Shown here piece after piece: positions 41,682 to 51,042 of a stretch of DNA of 64,000 bases (positions are counted from its first letter, which is position 1; every line of letters starts with the position of its first letter). The DNA comes from Pseudomonas sp. NFR16 (GTDB lineage Bacteria; Pseudomonadota; Gammaproteobacteria; Pseudomonadales; Pseudomonadaceae): positions 503,156 to 567,155 of the forward strand of contig NZ_FNYJ01000004.1 of the NCBI RefSeq assembly GCF_900108875.1. Reading direction: 5' to 3'. Position numbers and translations under genes: made by a program. The notes under the pieces are model-generated. The model was not told the DNA's origin. It searched no databases and was given only the letters and a program-made list of their open reading frames with translations.

Positions 41682-44270
41682 TCAGGCGTTGACGAGGGTT
41701 GCCTCGCTGGCGTGAGTCGCTGGCTGCAACGGCAACAGTGGCGCGTGAGGATCGGCTTTGACCGACGCTCGCCACGCATCCAGCCACGCAGTGTTGCCTT
41801 CGGCCCAGACCAACTCGTGCAGGCGAGCCAGCGCAACCGGATCGCTCAGCAACTGCAGGCGCTCATGGTTGTTCAGATGCTCAGGACCGCCCTTGATCGC
41901 ATGGCGCACGCGCTCGACGCGCATCCACTCGATCGGTTCGGCATGACGGTGGCGAGAGGTCGCCAGCGCACATGCCAGCGCGTTCTGCTTGGGATCGACC
42001 ACGGCACGAACGAAACCGTCATTCAGCGCGTGCCAGCGGTTTTCGTGGGTATATTGATCGGTCGACACCAGCTCTTGTGGCGGCGTGTGCTCTTCAGGGA
42101 TCAGGAACAGATTTTCGTCACGCGCCTTGAGACCCAGATTGGTCCGGCTGGAAATCACCGAAACCGGGATCGACAGCATGAGCGAACCGACAATCGGCAC
42201 CAGCCACCAGAGGAAGCTTGGGTTCAACCACATCACCAGCAATGCCCACCCGAAACCGAGCAGCGTCTGCGGACCGTGACGCTTGACCGCTTCGCTCCAC
42301 GGAGTGGAGTCGTCGTCACGTTGCGGAGAGTTCCACGTGGCAGCCCAGCCAAGGAACGCAGCCAGAACGAAGCGCGTGTGGAAAATCATCCGCACAGGCG
42401 CCAGCAGCATGGAGAACAGCATCTCCAGCAGCATCGACAACGTGACCTTGATCCGACCGCCGTAGCCCACTGCGCCTTTGGCCCAGATCAGAATGATGCT
42501 GAGCAGTTTGGGCAGGAACAGCAGAACGATGGTGGTCGAGAACAGCGCGACGGCCTTTTCCGGGTGCCATTGTGGCCACAGCGGATAGAGCTGCCGAGGC
42601 TCTAGGAAGTACGTGGGCTCCATCAGCGTGTTCACCGCCAGCAACGCGGTGGACAGCACCAGGAAGAAGAACCACAACGGTGCCGAAAGGTAAGACATCA
42701 CCCCTGTCAGGAACACTGCGCGGTGAACCGGGTGCATGCCTTTGACCAGGAACAGACGGAAGTTCATCAGGTTACCGTGACACCAGCGGCGGTCACGCTT
42801 GAGCTCGTCCAGAAGGTTCGGCGGCAGCTCTTCGTAACTGCCCGGCAGGTCATAAGCGATCCACACGCCCCAGCCCGCGCGACGCATCAGCGCAGCTTCA
42901 ACGAAGTCGTGGGACAGAATCGCACCGGCAAATGCGCCCTTGCCCGGCAATGGCGCCAAGGCGCAGTGCTCGATGAACGGCTTCATGCGGATGATTGCGT
43001 TGTGACCCCAATAATGGGATTCGCCCAACTGCCAGAAGTGCAGACCGGCCGTGAATAGGGGACCGTACACGCGAGTCGCGAATTGCTGCATGCGCGCGTA
43101 CAGCGTATCCATGCCCGACGCGCGTGGCGCAGTCTGGATGATACCGGCGTCCGGCGTCGCTTCCATCAAGCGCACCAGACTGGTCAGACACTCGCCGCTC
43201 ATGACCGAGTCAGCGTCGAGCACGACCATGTAACGATAGTCACCACCCCAGCGACGGCAGAAGTCATCCAGGTTACCGCTCTTGCGCTTGACGCGACGAC
43301 GGCGGCGGCGATAGAAGATTTTGCCGAAGCCGCCGGCCTCGCGGCAGACGTCCAGCCAGGCCTGTTGCTCAGCAACGGCGATGTCGGTTTCGTTGGTGTC
43401 GCTGAGCACGAAAAAGTCGAAACGGTCCAGATCACCGGTGGCCGCGACCGACTCGAACGTTGCACGCAGCCCCGCGAAAACGCGAGGAACGTCTTCATTA
43501 CAGATCGGCATGACGAGCGCAGTCCGCGCGCCCGCTTCGATAGGCTCGTTGCCCGCGCTGGCGCCGGAAATCCGGTACTTGTCGCGGCCAGTGAGCAATT
43601 CGAGGAAGCCCATCAGCGCAGTCCAGAAACCGGCCGACACCCAGCAGAACAAGATCCCGAACAGCAGCAGGATGCTGGTCTGCAGCGCATACGGCATCAC
43701 TTGAACGGCGGTCTGCCAGAGGGTTTGATGGCTGATTTCATCGAATGAAACCAGCGACCAGCCCTGATACGGCAGGATGCCTTTCATGTAGAAGCCAGCC
43801 ACGATGGTCTGGCCCAGCATGAGGATCAGCAGGATGTAGCGACGGATCGAGCCGACGGTGCGCCAGCGCGCCTTGGGCAGATCACGCGGAAGATCGCTCT
43901 GATCGGGCTTTGGCGGATTGGTCTTGCCGGTCATCCGGCGCCAGGCGCGGTGCAGGATGTTGGTGCGCCAGGGCTCAGGCACAACCTTGGTCCGGCGAAT
44001 CGGCGGCGTGGCCTTCAGGCGCACGCGACCGCTGGCGTCGACACTCAGCATTTCGGCGTCATGCAGCTCATCAGCGGTGGTCAGGGTCAGACGGCGACCC
44101 ACCGAAGCCTGGGCGGCTTCGGCAGGATCGGCCACGGTCTGCGCCGAAAGGCGTTCATGCAGCTCTGCGAACGAGGTGCAACTGGCAAGTTCTGCCCGCT
44201 GCTCGTCGCTCATTGGCAGGTGTGCCAGGTACTCGGTCAGAGACTCTGGCACGGCTTGTGAATTACTCAT
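41682..44270 (-). CDS. opgH: Osmoregulated periplasmic glucan glucosyltransferase OpgH
   Basis: An 862-residue inner-membrane GT2 enzyme that polymerises glucose from UDP-glucose into the OPG backbone and moves it to the periplasm. After about 140 cytoplasmic residues come several membrane helices, then the catalytic domain with VLDADSVMSGECL and the product-binding RRDRRW-type motif (LKRDRRWCHGN). Further helices and a C-terminal tail follow. In P. syringae this gene is hrpM, needed for virulence. The ATG overlaps the opgG stop by eight bases, so the two are coupled. Confidence 0.96.
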   Translation of the reverse strand: MSNSQAVPESLTEYLAHLPMSDEQRAELASCTSFAELHERLSAQTVADPAEAAQASVGRRLTLTTADELHDAEMLSVDASGRVRLKATPPIRRTKVVPEPWRTNILHRAWRRMTGKTNPPKPDQSDLPRDLPKARWRTVGSIRRYILLILMLGQTIVAGFYMKGILPYQGWSLVSFDEISHQTLWQTAVQVMPYALQTSILLLFGILFCWVSAGFWTALMGFLELLTGRDKYRISGASAGNEPIEAGARTALVMPICNEDVPRVFAGLRATFESVAATGDLDRFDFFVLSDTNETDIAVAEQQAWLDVCREAGGFGKIFYRRRRRRVKRKSGNLDDFCRRWGGDYRYMVVLDADSVMSGECLTSLVRLMEATPDAGIIQTAPRASGMDTLYARMQQFATRVYGPLFTAGLHFWQLGESHYWGHNAIIRMKPFIEHCALAPLPGKGAFAGAILSHDFVEAALMRRAGWGVWIAYDLPGSYEELPPNLLDELKRDRRWCHGNLMNFRLFLVKGMHPVHRAVFLTGVMSYLSAPLWFFFLVLSTALLAVNTLMEPTYFLEPRQLYPLWPQWHPEKAVALFSTTIVLLFLPKLLSIILIWAKGAVGYGGRIKVTLSMLLEMLFSMLLAPVRMIFHTRFVLAAFLGWAATWNSPQRDDDSTPWSEAVKRHGPQTLLGFGWALLVMWLNPSFLWWLVPIVGSLMLSIPVSVISSRTNLGLKARDENLFLIPEEHTPPQELVSTDQYTHENRWHALNDGFVRAVVDPKQNALACALATSRHRHAEPIEWMRVERVRHAIKGGPEHLNNHERLQLLSDPVALARLHELVWAEGNTAWLDAWRASVKADPHAPLLPLQPATHASEATLVNA

Positions 44271-46239
44271 CGGCTGGCAACTGGTAGCTCCAGGTTTCGG
44301 TCAGGACTTGTTGAATCATGGCCGGCCCCTGTTGGGTGGATGCAGCCTCTACAGCTGGCTGCGGGGTGTCTTTGGCGCCTTTGTTGGCTTTTGCAGCATC
44401 GCCCAGCGCGGCTTCCGGACGGGAAGCCTCATCGGACTTGGCTTCAGCTACTTTCGCAGCGTCGGCAGGCTTGGCTGCATCGGCTTTGTCGGCTTTGCCA
44501 GCGTCCTTGGCGTCTGCCTTGGCCACTTTGGCATCTTTGGTGTCTTTCGCGTCGCCGGCCTTCACCGCGTCGGTCTTGACGATTTCTGCCTTGTCATCCT
44601 TCGGCGCCACGGCCACTACCGCGGCTTTGGCGTCTGCTTTTTTCTCAGGCTTCTTGTCTGATTTGTCAGCAGTGATGACGGCAGGTTCCTTGCCAGGCTC
44701 GGCAGGCGTTTCGCGCAGCAGATAAGCGCGCATCTCGACCGACTTGTTCGGATCCTTGACCTTCAGGCGCAGCGTCAGGCGCCAGCCTTTGGTGACAGGG
44801 TTGTAACGCAGGTTGTTTTCAACCAGCTCAGTATTGTCATCGGTGGTGACCTGACTGCGGATCGCAGGGTCTTCACCCATTTTGGCCAGATTCGGGCCGA
44901 CGAAATCGACCAGATAAGCCACGCTGCCATCAGGCTGACGAATCAGGTTGGACTGTTTGACGTCGCCGGTGGAGCGCAGGGTCTGCTTGACCCAGCCCAG
45001 ATCAGGCGAGTGAATGGAATCCTCGTCCATGGTCCAGTGCAGGCGATAGTTGAAGTCGACCGGCTGACCGGGCTCCGGTTGGGTTTCCGGCTTCCAGAAC
45101 GCAACGATGTTGTCGTTGGTTTCGTCGGCAGTCGGGATCTCCACCAGATCGACGGTGCCCTTGCCCCAATCGCCCTTAGGCTCGATCCAGGCGCTCGGAC
45201 GTTTGTCGTAGCGGTCGTCCAGGTCTTCGTAATGGCTGAAGTTGCGACCGCGTTGCAGCAGACCGAAACCGCGCGGGTTCTCGACCGAGAAGCTGCTGAC
45301 CGCCAGGTGTTTCGGGTTGTTCAGCGGACGCCAGATCCACTCGCCGTTGGCCGCCTGAATCGACAGACCACTGGAGTCGTGCAGCTCGCGACGGTAGTTC
45401 AGGACCTTGGAAGGCTGATTCGCGCCGAACAGGTACATGCTGGTCAGCGGGGCGACGCCCAGCTTGCCGACCTTCTCACGCAGGTACATACGCGACTGCA
45501 CGTCTACCAGCGTGTTGGTGCCAGGACGCAGCGTCAGCTTGTACGCGCCAGTGGCGCGAGGAGAGTCGAGCAGCGCGAAAATCACCAGATGATTGTCATC
45601 GGTGTTCGGCTTCTCGATCCAGAACTCGGTGAAACGCGGGAATTCTTCACCCGACGACATCGCGGTATCGATCGCCATGCCACGGGCGGACAGACCGTAA
45701 ACCTGACCTTTGCCGATGACGCGGAAATAGCTCGCGCCCAGCATGGTCATGATTTCGTCTTGCTTGTCGTCCTTGTTGATCGGGTAAGTGACGCGGAAGC
45801 CGGCATAACCCAGGTTCTCGGTCGCTTTGGTATCGAACTTCAGGTCACCGAAATTGAAACGGCTCGGGTCGTACTTGATCTCGTTGACGGTGGTGGCCGT
45901 CACTTCGTTGATCTTGACCGGGGTGTCGAAGTGCATGCCCTGGTGGTAGAAGGAAATCTTGAACGGGGTCTTGTCATTGGCCCATTCCGCCTTCTCTTGA
46001 AGGAAGCGAATCTTCTGGTAGTCCGCGAACTTCATGTCGCGGAATTCCGCCGGAAGGTTACTTTTTGGCGCTACGAATTTCTGTCCGGCCAGTTCTTTGG
46101 CCTTTGTCGCCACGTCGTCGAGATCGAACGCCCAAAGCTGACCGGCGCCGAACAGACAAAACAAAGCCGACCCGGCCAACAAGGCACTGCGCAGGCGCTT
46201 GCCAGGGGTCTTTGGTGCATTACATGGACTAACAATCAC
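44263..46239 (-). CDS. opgG: Periplasmic glucan biosynthesis protein OpgG with extended tail
   Basis: A 658-residue secreted protein that shapes or branches OPG in the periplasm. The signal peptide (RLRSALLAGSALFCLFGAGQLWA) precedes the MdoG beta-sandwich domains (FYHQGMHFDTPVKINEV, GASYFRVIGKGQVYGLSARGMAID, VDLVEIPTADETNDNIVAFW). From about residue 510 to 637 there is an Ala/Lys/Asp-rich low-complexity insert, followed by the ending TETWSYQLPADE. The GTG at 46239 was chosen over the TTG two codons earlier, because GAGGG sits 6-7 bases upstream. It is the first gene of opgGH. Confidence 0.95.
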   Translation of the reverse strand: MIVSPCNAPKTPGKRLRSALLAGSALFCLFGAGQLWAFDLDDVATKAKELAGQKFVAPKSNLPAEFRDMKFADYQKIRFLQEKAEWANDKTPFKISFYHQGMHFDTPVKINEVTATTVNEIKYDPSRFNFGDLKFDTKATENLGYAGFRVTYPINKDDKQDEIMTMLGASYFRVIGKGQVYGLSARGMAIDTAMSSGEEFPRFTEFWIEKPNTDDNHLVIFALLDSPRATGAYKLTLRPGTNTLVDVQSRMYLREKVGKLGVAPLTSMYLFGANQPSKVLNYRRELHDSSGLSIQAANGEWIWRPLNNPKHLAVSSFSVENPRGFGLLQRGRNFSHYEDLDDRYDKRPSAWIEPKGDWGKGTVDLVEIPTADETNDNIVAFWKPETQPEPGQPVDFNYRLHWTMDEDSIHSPDLGWVKQTLRSTGDVKQSNLIRQPDGSVAYLVDFVGPNLAKMGEDPAIRSQVTTDDNTELVENNLRYNPVTKGWRLTLRLKVKDPNKSVEMRAYLLRETPAEPGKEPAVITADKSDKKPEKKADAKAAVVAVAPKDDKAEIVKTDAVKAGDAKDTKDAKVAKADAKDAGKADKADAAKPADAAKVAEAKSDEASRPEAALGDAAKANKGAKDTPQPAVEAASTQQGPAMIQQVLTETWSYQLPADE

Positions 46240-46503
46240 GAGCAACCCTCGCCGAAAACAGATGAAGAAACCAACGGCCAGCTTTCAAATGCCGGGTTGG
46301 CGAGCATTGTTCCGACTCCGAAAGGGGCCAATGATTCCCCAAACGATGTCGGACCAATCTGCGTTTTTACCGATTGGACGAACGATAGCCCGTCTTTGTA
46401 GCGCGCGATTATCTAGTAGCTCGCGTTACAACGCATCAGGGGAAGCAAAGTATTTATGGCTTTTTGCCTAATAAATTCGGGTACAGCAGGCAAAACAGCG
46501 CAA

Positions 46504-46941
46504 TCAGCTCTCCAACAAAAATGTCACAGGGCCATCATTGACCAGATGGACCTGCATGTCCGCACCAAATTGGCCCGTTTCGACCGTGTGATGCGAGCTT
46601 TTCGCCTTCAACACCAAATACTCGAACAACTCAGCTCCCAACGCTGGCGGTGCCGCCTTCGAAAAACTGGGGCGCATTCCGCTCCTGGTGTCTGCCGCCA
46701 GCGTGAACTGAGAAACCAGCAGCAAACCTCCACCGACATCGCTCAACGAGAGGTTCATCTTGCCGTCGGCGTCGCTGAACACCCGATAGTTAAGCAGCTT
46801 GTGCAGCAATTTGTCGGCACTGGCCTGCGTGTCCTGAGGCTCAACGCCCACCAGCACCAGCAGACCCTGATCGATGGCGCCGACCGTCACGCCCTCGACA
46901 TCGACGCGCGCACTGCGCACGCGCTGAAGCAAACCTTTCAT
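46504..46941 (-). CDS. dtd: D-aminoacyl-tRNA deacylase
   Basis: A 145-residue proofreading enzyme that hydrolyses D-amino acids from mischarged tRNA. The two cross-subunit active-site motifs are visible: SQFTLAAD near residue 77 and NDGPVTF near the end. The N-terminus MKGLLQRVRSARVDVEG is typical. It lies 89 bases downstream of the iminopeptidase gene and may share its transcript. Confidence 0.97.
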   Translation of the reverse strand: MKGLLQRVRSARVDVEGVTVGAIDQGLLVLVGVEPQDTQASADKLLHKLLNYRVFSDADGKMNLSLSDVGGGLLLVSQFTLAADTRSGMRPSFSKAAPPALGAELFEYLVLKAKSSHHTVETGQFGADMQVHLVNDGPVTFLLES

Positions 46942-47030
46942 TTATGGATCTTCCCGGGATTCTCTCGAGTTCACAAAAACCTGGCGGGCACGAATTGATT
47001 CGCGCCCGCATGGGTATTCCGGATCAACAA

Positions 47031-48002
47031 TCAAGCCTCTTCGGGGGGCAGATCCAGCAGGCGTCGCGCCACTTGTGAGGCGGCCCGGATCAGCGCATCG
47101 GTAATGCCGGGCTCCGAAGCCGAATGGCCGGCGTCACGGATGACCTGCAATTCACTGTTCGGCCATGCCTGATGAAGCTCCCAGGCGTTGTCCAGCGCAC
47201 AGATCACATCATAGCGGCCATGCACGATGATGCCTGGCAGATGCGCGATCTTGTGCATATCGCGGATCAGCTGGTTTTCTTCGAGAAAAGCATTGTTCGT
47301 GAAGTAGTGGCACTCGATGCGCGCGATCGACAAGGCGCGCTGCGGCTCGGAGAAACGGTCGACCACCTGAGGATTCGGGCGCAGGGTTGCGACCCGCCCT
47401 TCCCACGTTGACCACGCTTTGGCCGCATGCATCTGGGCAATCTGATCGCTGCCCACCAGACGCTTGTGGAAGGCGCTGAGCAGATCGCCTCGCTCATCGG
47501 GAGGAATCGGTGCGACGTAGTCCTGCCAGTAATCCGGAAACAGTCGGCTCGCACCCTCCTGGTAAAACCATTTGATGTCTTGCGGGCGGCTCAGGAAGAT
47601 GCCGCGCAGAATCAGCGCGTGGACGCGATCCGGATGCGTCTGGGCATAGGCCAGCGATAGCGTCGAGCCCCAGGAACCGCCGAACAGTACCCATTTATCG
47701 ATACCCAGATGCGTGCGGATGCGCTCAAGGTCTTCGACCAGATGCCAGGTGGTGTTGTTTTCAAGATTGGCGTGGGGCGTGGAGCGACCACATCCGCGCT
47801 GATCGAATGTGATGATGCGGTACAGATTCGGATCGAAATAACGTCGGCTTTGTGCATCGCATCCCGAACCCGGCCCGCCGTGGATGAATACCACCGGCAA
47901 GCCATCCGGCGAGCCGCTTTCATCGACATACAGCACATGAGGCTCTTCCACTGCCAGATCGTGCCGGGCATAAGGTTTGATCTGCGGGTACAAAGTCTGC
48001 AT
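47031..48002 (-). CDS. pip: Proline iminopeptidase
   Basis: A 323-residue alpha/beta hydrolase of peptidase family S33 that removes N-terminal proline from peptides. The oxyanion motif is FIHGGPGSGCDAQSRRYFDP. The nucleophile is the Ser of LFGGSWGSTLSLAYAQ. Asp and His are in VHGRYDVICAL and RDAGHSASEPG. It is leftward and divergent from glgP. Confidence 0.95.
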   Translation of the reverse strand: MQTLYPQIKPYARHDLAVEEPHVLYVDESGSPDGLPVVFIHGGPGSGCDAQSRRYFDPNLYRIITFDQRGCGRSTPHANLENNTTWHLVEDLERIRTHLGIDKWVLFGGSWGSTLSLAYAQTHPDRVHALILRGIFLSRPQDIKWFYQEGASRLFPDYWQDYVAPIPPDERGDLLSAFHKRLVGSDQIAQMHAAKAWSTWEGRVATLRPNPQVVDRFSEPQRALSIARIECHYFTNNAFLEENQLIRDMHKIAHLPGIIVHGRYDVICALDNAWELHQAWPNSELQVIRDAGHSASEPGITDALIRAASQVARRLLDLPPEEA

Positions 48003-48359
48003 AGGTGCTCCATAAGTCCAATTCAGGGGCTTCTATTTATCTGCCGTTGGGCATCATAAACCCGAATCGACAAATGATCATGCTTGCCTGTTACTGCTTC
48101 ACTGTGACCTTTGTTTTCGCACGCCCGGCGGTGAAGATGATCATCACTGTCGCATGAAACGACACACGTCAGACGCGAGTGGAACGATCGATGCAAGCGT
48201 TTTATACGTTCAAATAGCTGCGAACCAGAGCGGCATGTCTGAGTCGAACCGTGAGTCATGCAAGCGGATATTTTACCCGCCGGGCAGGAAATAACCGACG
48301 ACACCCCCTACAGTCAAACAACCCCATTTAATCGTCTAACCAACTTGAGGTCGTACCCG
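48003..48359. other. Divergent pip/glgP spacer
   Basis: A 357-base gap without a convincing gene, REP or promoter. GAGG nine bases before the glgP start is its ribosome site. The coding frame of glgP is open 34 codons upstream, but that part lacks family similarity. Confidence 0.4.
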
Positions 48360-50843
48360 ATGTCTCCGGAACCCAACGTTCGTGACGCTGAAGTGGCAGC
48401 ATTCCGTGAAGCTGTGCTTACCAAACTCGAGTATGCCGTCGGTAAGGATGCCGACCACGCGTTCGACCATGACTGGTTCATGGCAATCGCCCTGGCGACC
48501 CGCGACAAGATGGCAGAGCGATGGATGAATCACACGCGCTACATCTATCGGCAGGAAAAAAAGCGCGTGTATTACCTCTCGCTCGAGTTTCTGATTGGTC
48601 GACTGATGTTCGACAGCCTCAGCAATCTGGGCATCCTGGAAGTCGCGCGTGAAGCGCTCAAAGACCTGAAGGTCGATCTGGAAAGAATCCGCACCCTGGA
48701 GCCCGACGCGGCCCTGGGCAACGGCGGCCTGGGTCGTCTGGCCGCCTGTTTCATGGAAAGCATGTCCACGCTGGGCATCGCCGGACACGGCTACGGCATT
48801 CGTTACGAACACGGCCTGTTCCGTCAGGCGATCGTGGATGGCTGGCAACAGGAACAGACTGAAAACTGGCTGGACTTCGGTAACCCGTGGGAATTCGAAC
48901 GCCCGGAAGTGATTTACCAGATCGGCTTTGGCGGCAGCGTCCAGCCGGTTCTGGATGCCGCCGGAGCGCCGGTGCTCGACGCCTCTGGCGAAACGCGGCA
49001 GGTCTGGACAGCGGGCGAAACCGTGCGCGCCATTGCGTATGACACGCCGGTCGTGGGTTGGCGCGGTAAAGCGGTCAACACCTTGCGCCTGTGGCGTGCG
49101 CGTGCCGTCGAAGACTTGCATCTGGAGCGCTTCAACGCGGGCGACCACGTAGGTGCCGTGGCCGAAGTCGTCCGGGCTGAAAGTATCTCGCGCGTGCTTT
49201 ACCCCAACGACAGCACCGAAGCCGGTCAGGAGCTGCGCCTGCGGCAGGAATATTTCTTCGTGTCGGCATCGCTGCAGGATCTGCTGCGTCGCCACAAGAA
49301 CATGGGCTACTCGATCAACAGCCTGCCTGAACACGCCGCCATCCAGATGAACGACACGCACCCCTCGATCGCGGTGGCTGAGCTGATGCGCATCCTCATC
49401 GACATCTATGACGTTGAGTGGGACGAAGCCTGGCGCATTACTGTCGGTACCCTCGCGTACACCAACCACACGTTGTTGCCCGAGGCTCTGGAAACCTGGT
49501 CTGTGGGGCTGATGGAACGCATGCTGCCGCGCCACATGCAGATCATTTACATGATCAATGCGCAGCACATCGACGACGTACGCCTGGAGCACAAGGACGA
49601 TCCGGACCTGTTCGGCCTGCTGCGTGCCGTGTCGCTGATCGAAGAAGACAACGGCCGCCGCGTGCGCATGGGTAACCTCGCGTTCCTGGGTTCGCACAGC
49701 GTCAACGGCGTATCGGCGTTGCACACTCAACTGATGCGCAAGACGGTGTTCGCGCAGCTGCATAAGCTGTACCCGGAGCGCATCAACAACAAAACCAACG
49801 GCATCACCTTCCGCCGCTGGCTGTTCCAGTCCAATCCGCAGCTGACCTCGATGCTGGTCAACGAACTGGGCGAACAGGTGCTCGATAATCACGAGACCGC
49901 GCTGCTGAAACTCGAGCCGTTGGCCAACGATCCGAAATTCCAGAAGGAATTTGCCGCTCAGCGACTCCAGAGCAAGCAGGCGTTGGCGACGATCATTCAG
50001 GAGCGGATGGGCATCGTCATCAATCCCGAAGCGATGTTCGATGTGCAGGTCAAACGTATCCACGAATACAAACGCCAACTGCTGAACCTTTTCCACACCG
50101 TGGCGCTGTATCAGGCCATGCGTGCCGATCCAAGCACCAACTGGGTGCCGCGCGTGAAGATTTTCGCCGGCAAGGCGGCCGCCAGTTATCACTCGGCCAA
50201 GCTGATCATCAAACTGGCGAACGACATCGCGCGCACCGTGAACAACGACCCGACCCTGCGCGGGCGCCTGAAAGTGGTGTTCATGCCTAACTACAACGTC
50301 AGTCTGGCCGAGAGCATCATTCCGGCAGCCGACCTGTCGGAGCAGATTTCCACCGCGGGCCTGGAGGCTTCCGGCACCAGCAACATGAAGTTCGGCCTCA
50401 ACGGCGCGCTGACCATCGGCACGCTGGACGGCGCCAACGTGGAAATGAGCGAGCAAGTGGGGCTTGAGCACATGTTCATCTTTGGCATGTCCGCGCAGGA
50501 AGTCGAAGCGCGCAAGCACGCCGGCGAATTCAACGCCCATAACGACATTGCGGCGTCCGGACGTCTGAACGATGTGCTTCAGGCGATTCGCGGCGGGGTT
50601 TTCTCCCCGGACGATCCGTATCGTTATGCTGGGTTGATCGATCAGTTGATCAACTACGACCGCTTTTTCGTCTGCGCTGACTTCGAGTCGTACTGGCACG
50701 CCCAGGCCAAGGTCGAGGCACGCTGGCACGACTCCACCGAATGGTGGCGCTCGGCGGTGCTCAACACGGCGCGGATGGGCTGGTTCTCGTCTGACCGGAC
50801 CATCCGTGAGTACGCCAACGACATCTGGAAGGCGCTGGATTAA
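48360..50843 (+). CDS. glgP: Glycogen/starch phosphorylase
   Basis: An 827-residue PLP enzyme that releases glucose-1-phosphate from alpha-glucans. The N-terminus YYLSLEFLIGRLMFDSLSNLG, ALGNGGLGRLAACFMES and the PLP-lysine motif EASGTSNMKFGLNG (Lys near residue 677) are intact. HEYKRQLLN and KAAASYHSAKLI form the phosphate/PLP site. The start MSPEPNVRDAEV has GAGG upstream. No other glycogen gene is nearby in this window. Confidence 0.97.
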   Translation: MSPEPNVRDAEVAAFREAVLTKLEYAVGKDADHAFDHDWFMAIALATRDKMAERWMNHTRYIYRQEKKRVYYLSLEFLIGRLMFDSLSNLGILEVAREALKDLKVDLERIRTLEPDAALGNGGLGRLAACFMESMSTLGIAGHGYGIRYEHGLFRQAIVDGWQQEQTENWLDFGNPWEFERPEVIYQIGFGGSVQPVLDAAGAPVLDASGETRQVWTAGETVRAIAYDTPVVGWRGKAVNTLRLWRARAVEDLHLERFNAGDHVGAVAEVVRAESISRVLYPNDSTEAGQELRLRQEYFFVSASLQDLLRRHKNMGYSINSLPEHAAIQMNDTHPSIAVAELMRILIDIYDVEWDEAWRITVGTLAYTNHTLLPEALETWSVGLMERMLPRHMQIIYMINAQHIDDVRLEHKDDPDLFGLLRAVSLIEEDNGRRVRMGNLAFLGSHSVNGVSALHTQLMRKTVFAQLHKLYPERINNKTNGITFRRWLFQSNPQLTSMLVNELGEQVLDNHETALLKLEPLANDPKFQKEFAAQRLQSKQALATIIQERMGIVINPEAMFDVQVKRIHEYKRQLLNLFHTVALYQAMRADPSTNWVPRVKIFAGKAAASYHSAKLIIKLANDIARTVNNDPTLRGRLKVVFMPNYNVSLAESIIPAADLSEQISTAGLEASGTSNMKFGLNGALTIGTLDGANVEMSEQVGLEHMFIFGMSAQEVEARKHAGEFNAHNDIAASGRLNDVLQAIRGGVFSPDDPYRYAGLIDQLINYDRFFVCADFESYWHAQAKVEARWHDSTEWWRSAVLNTARMGWFSSDRTIREYANDIWKALD

Positions 50844-50859
50844 TAACCTGTAAACACCA

Positions 50860-50909
50860 GTAGGAGCGCGCTTGGTCTGGACCGCATCCGGACGAAAGCG
50901 CGCTCCTAC
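50860..50909. repeat. Compact REP/terminator-like palindrome after glgP
   Basis: GTAGGAGCGCGCTTGG and AAAGCGCGCTCCTAC are inverted copies separated by about 20 bases, 17 bases after glgP. It resembles a collapsed REP pair that could also end the transcript. Confidence 0.65.
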
Positions 50910-51042
50910 AGGGGGTTTGCATCAAGCGCAGCAATCCGGCAGTGACCGGGTCCTCAGTCTCCGACACAAAATGTTTCCTCCCGCCCGGCGCCCGATATAC
51001 TCCTCGCCATCGCCGGTCTGCGGCTGAAAAGGATGTGTTCGC

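Noticed and set aside
48336..50729. Long open frame antisense to glgP (797 codons)
   Set aside because: Same third-position effect; the sense protein is a full phosphorylase with all motifs.
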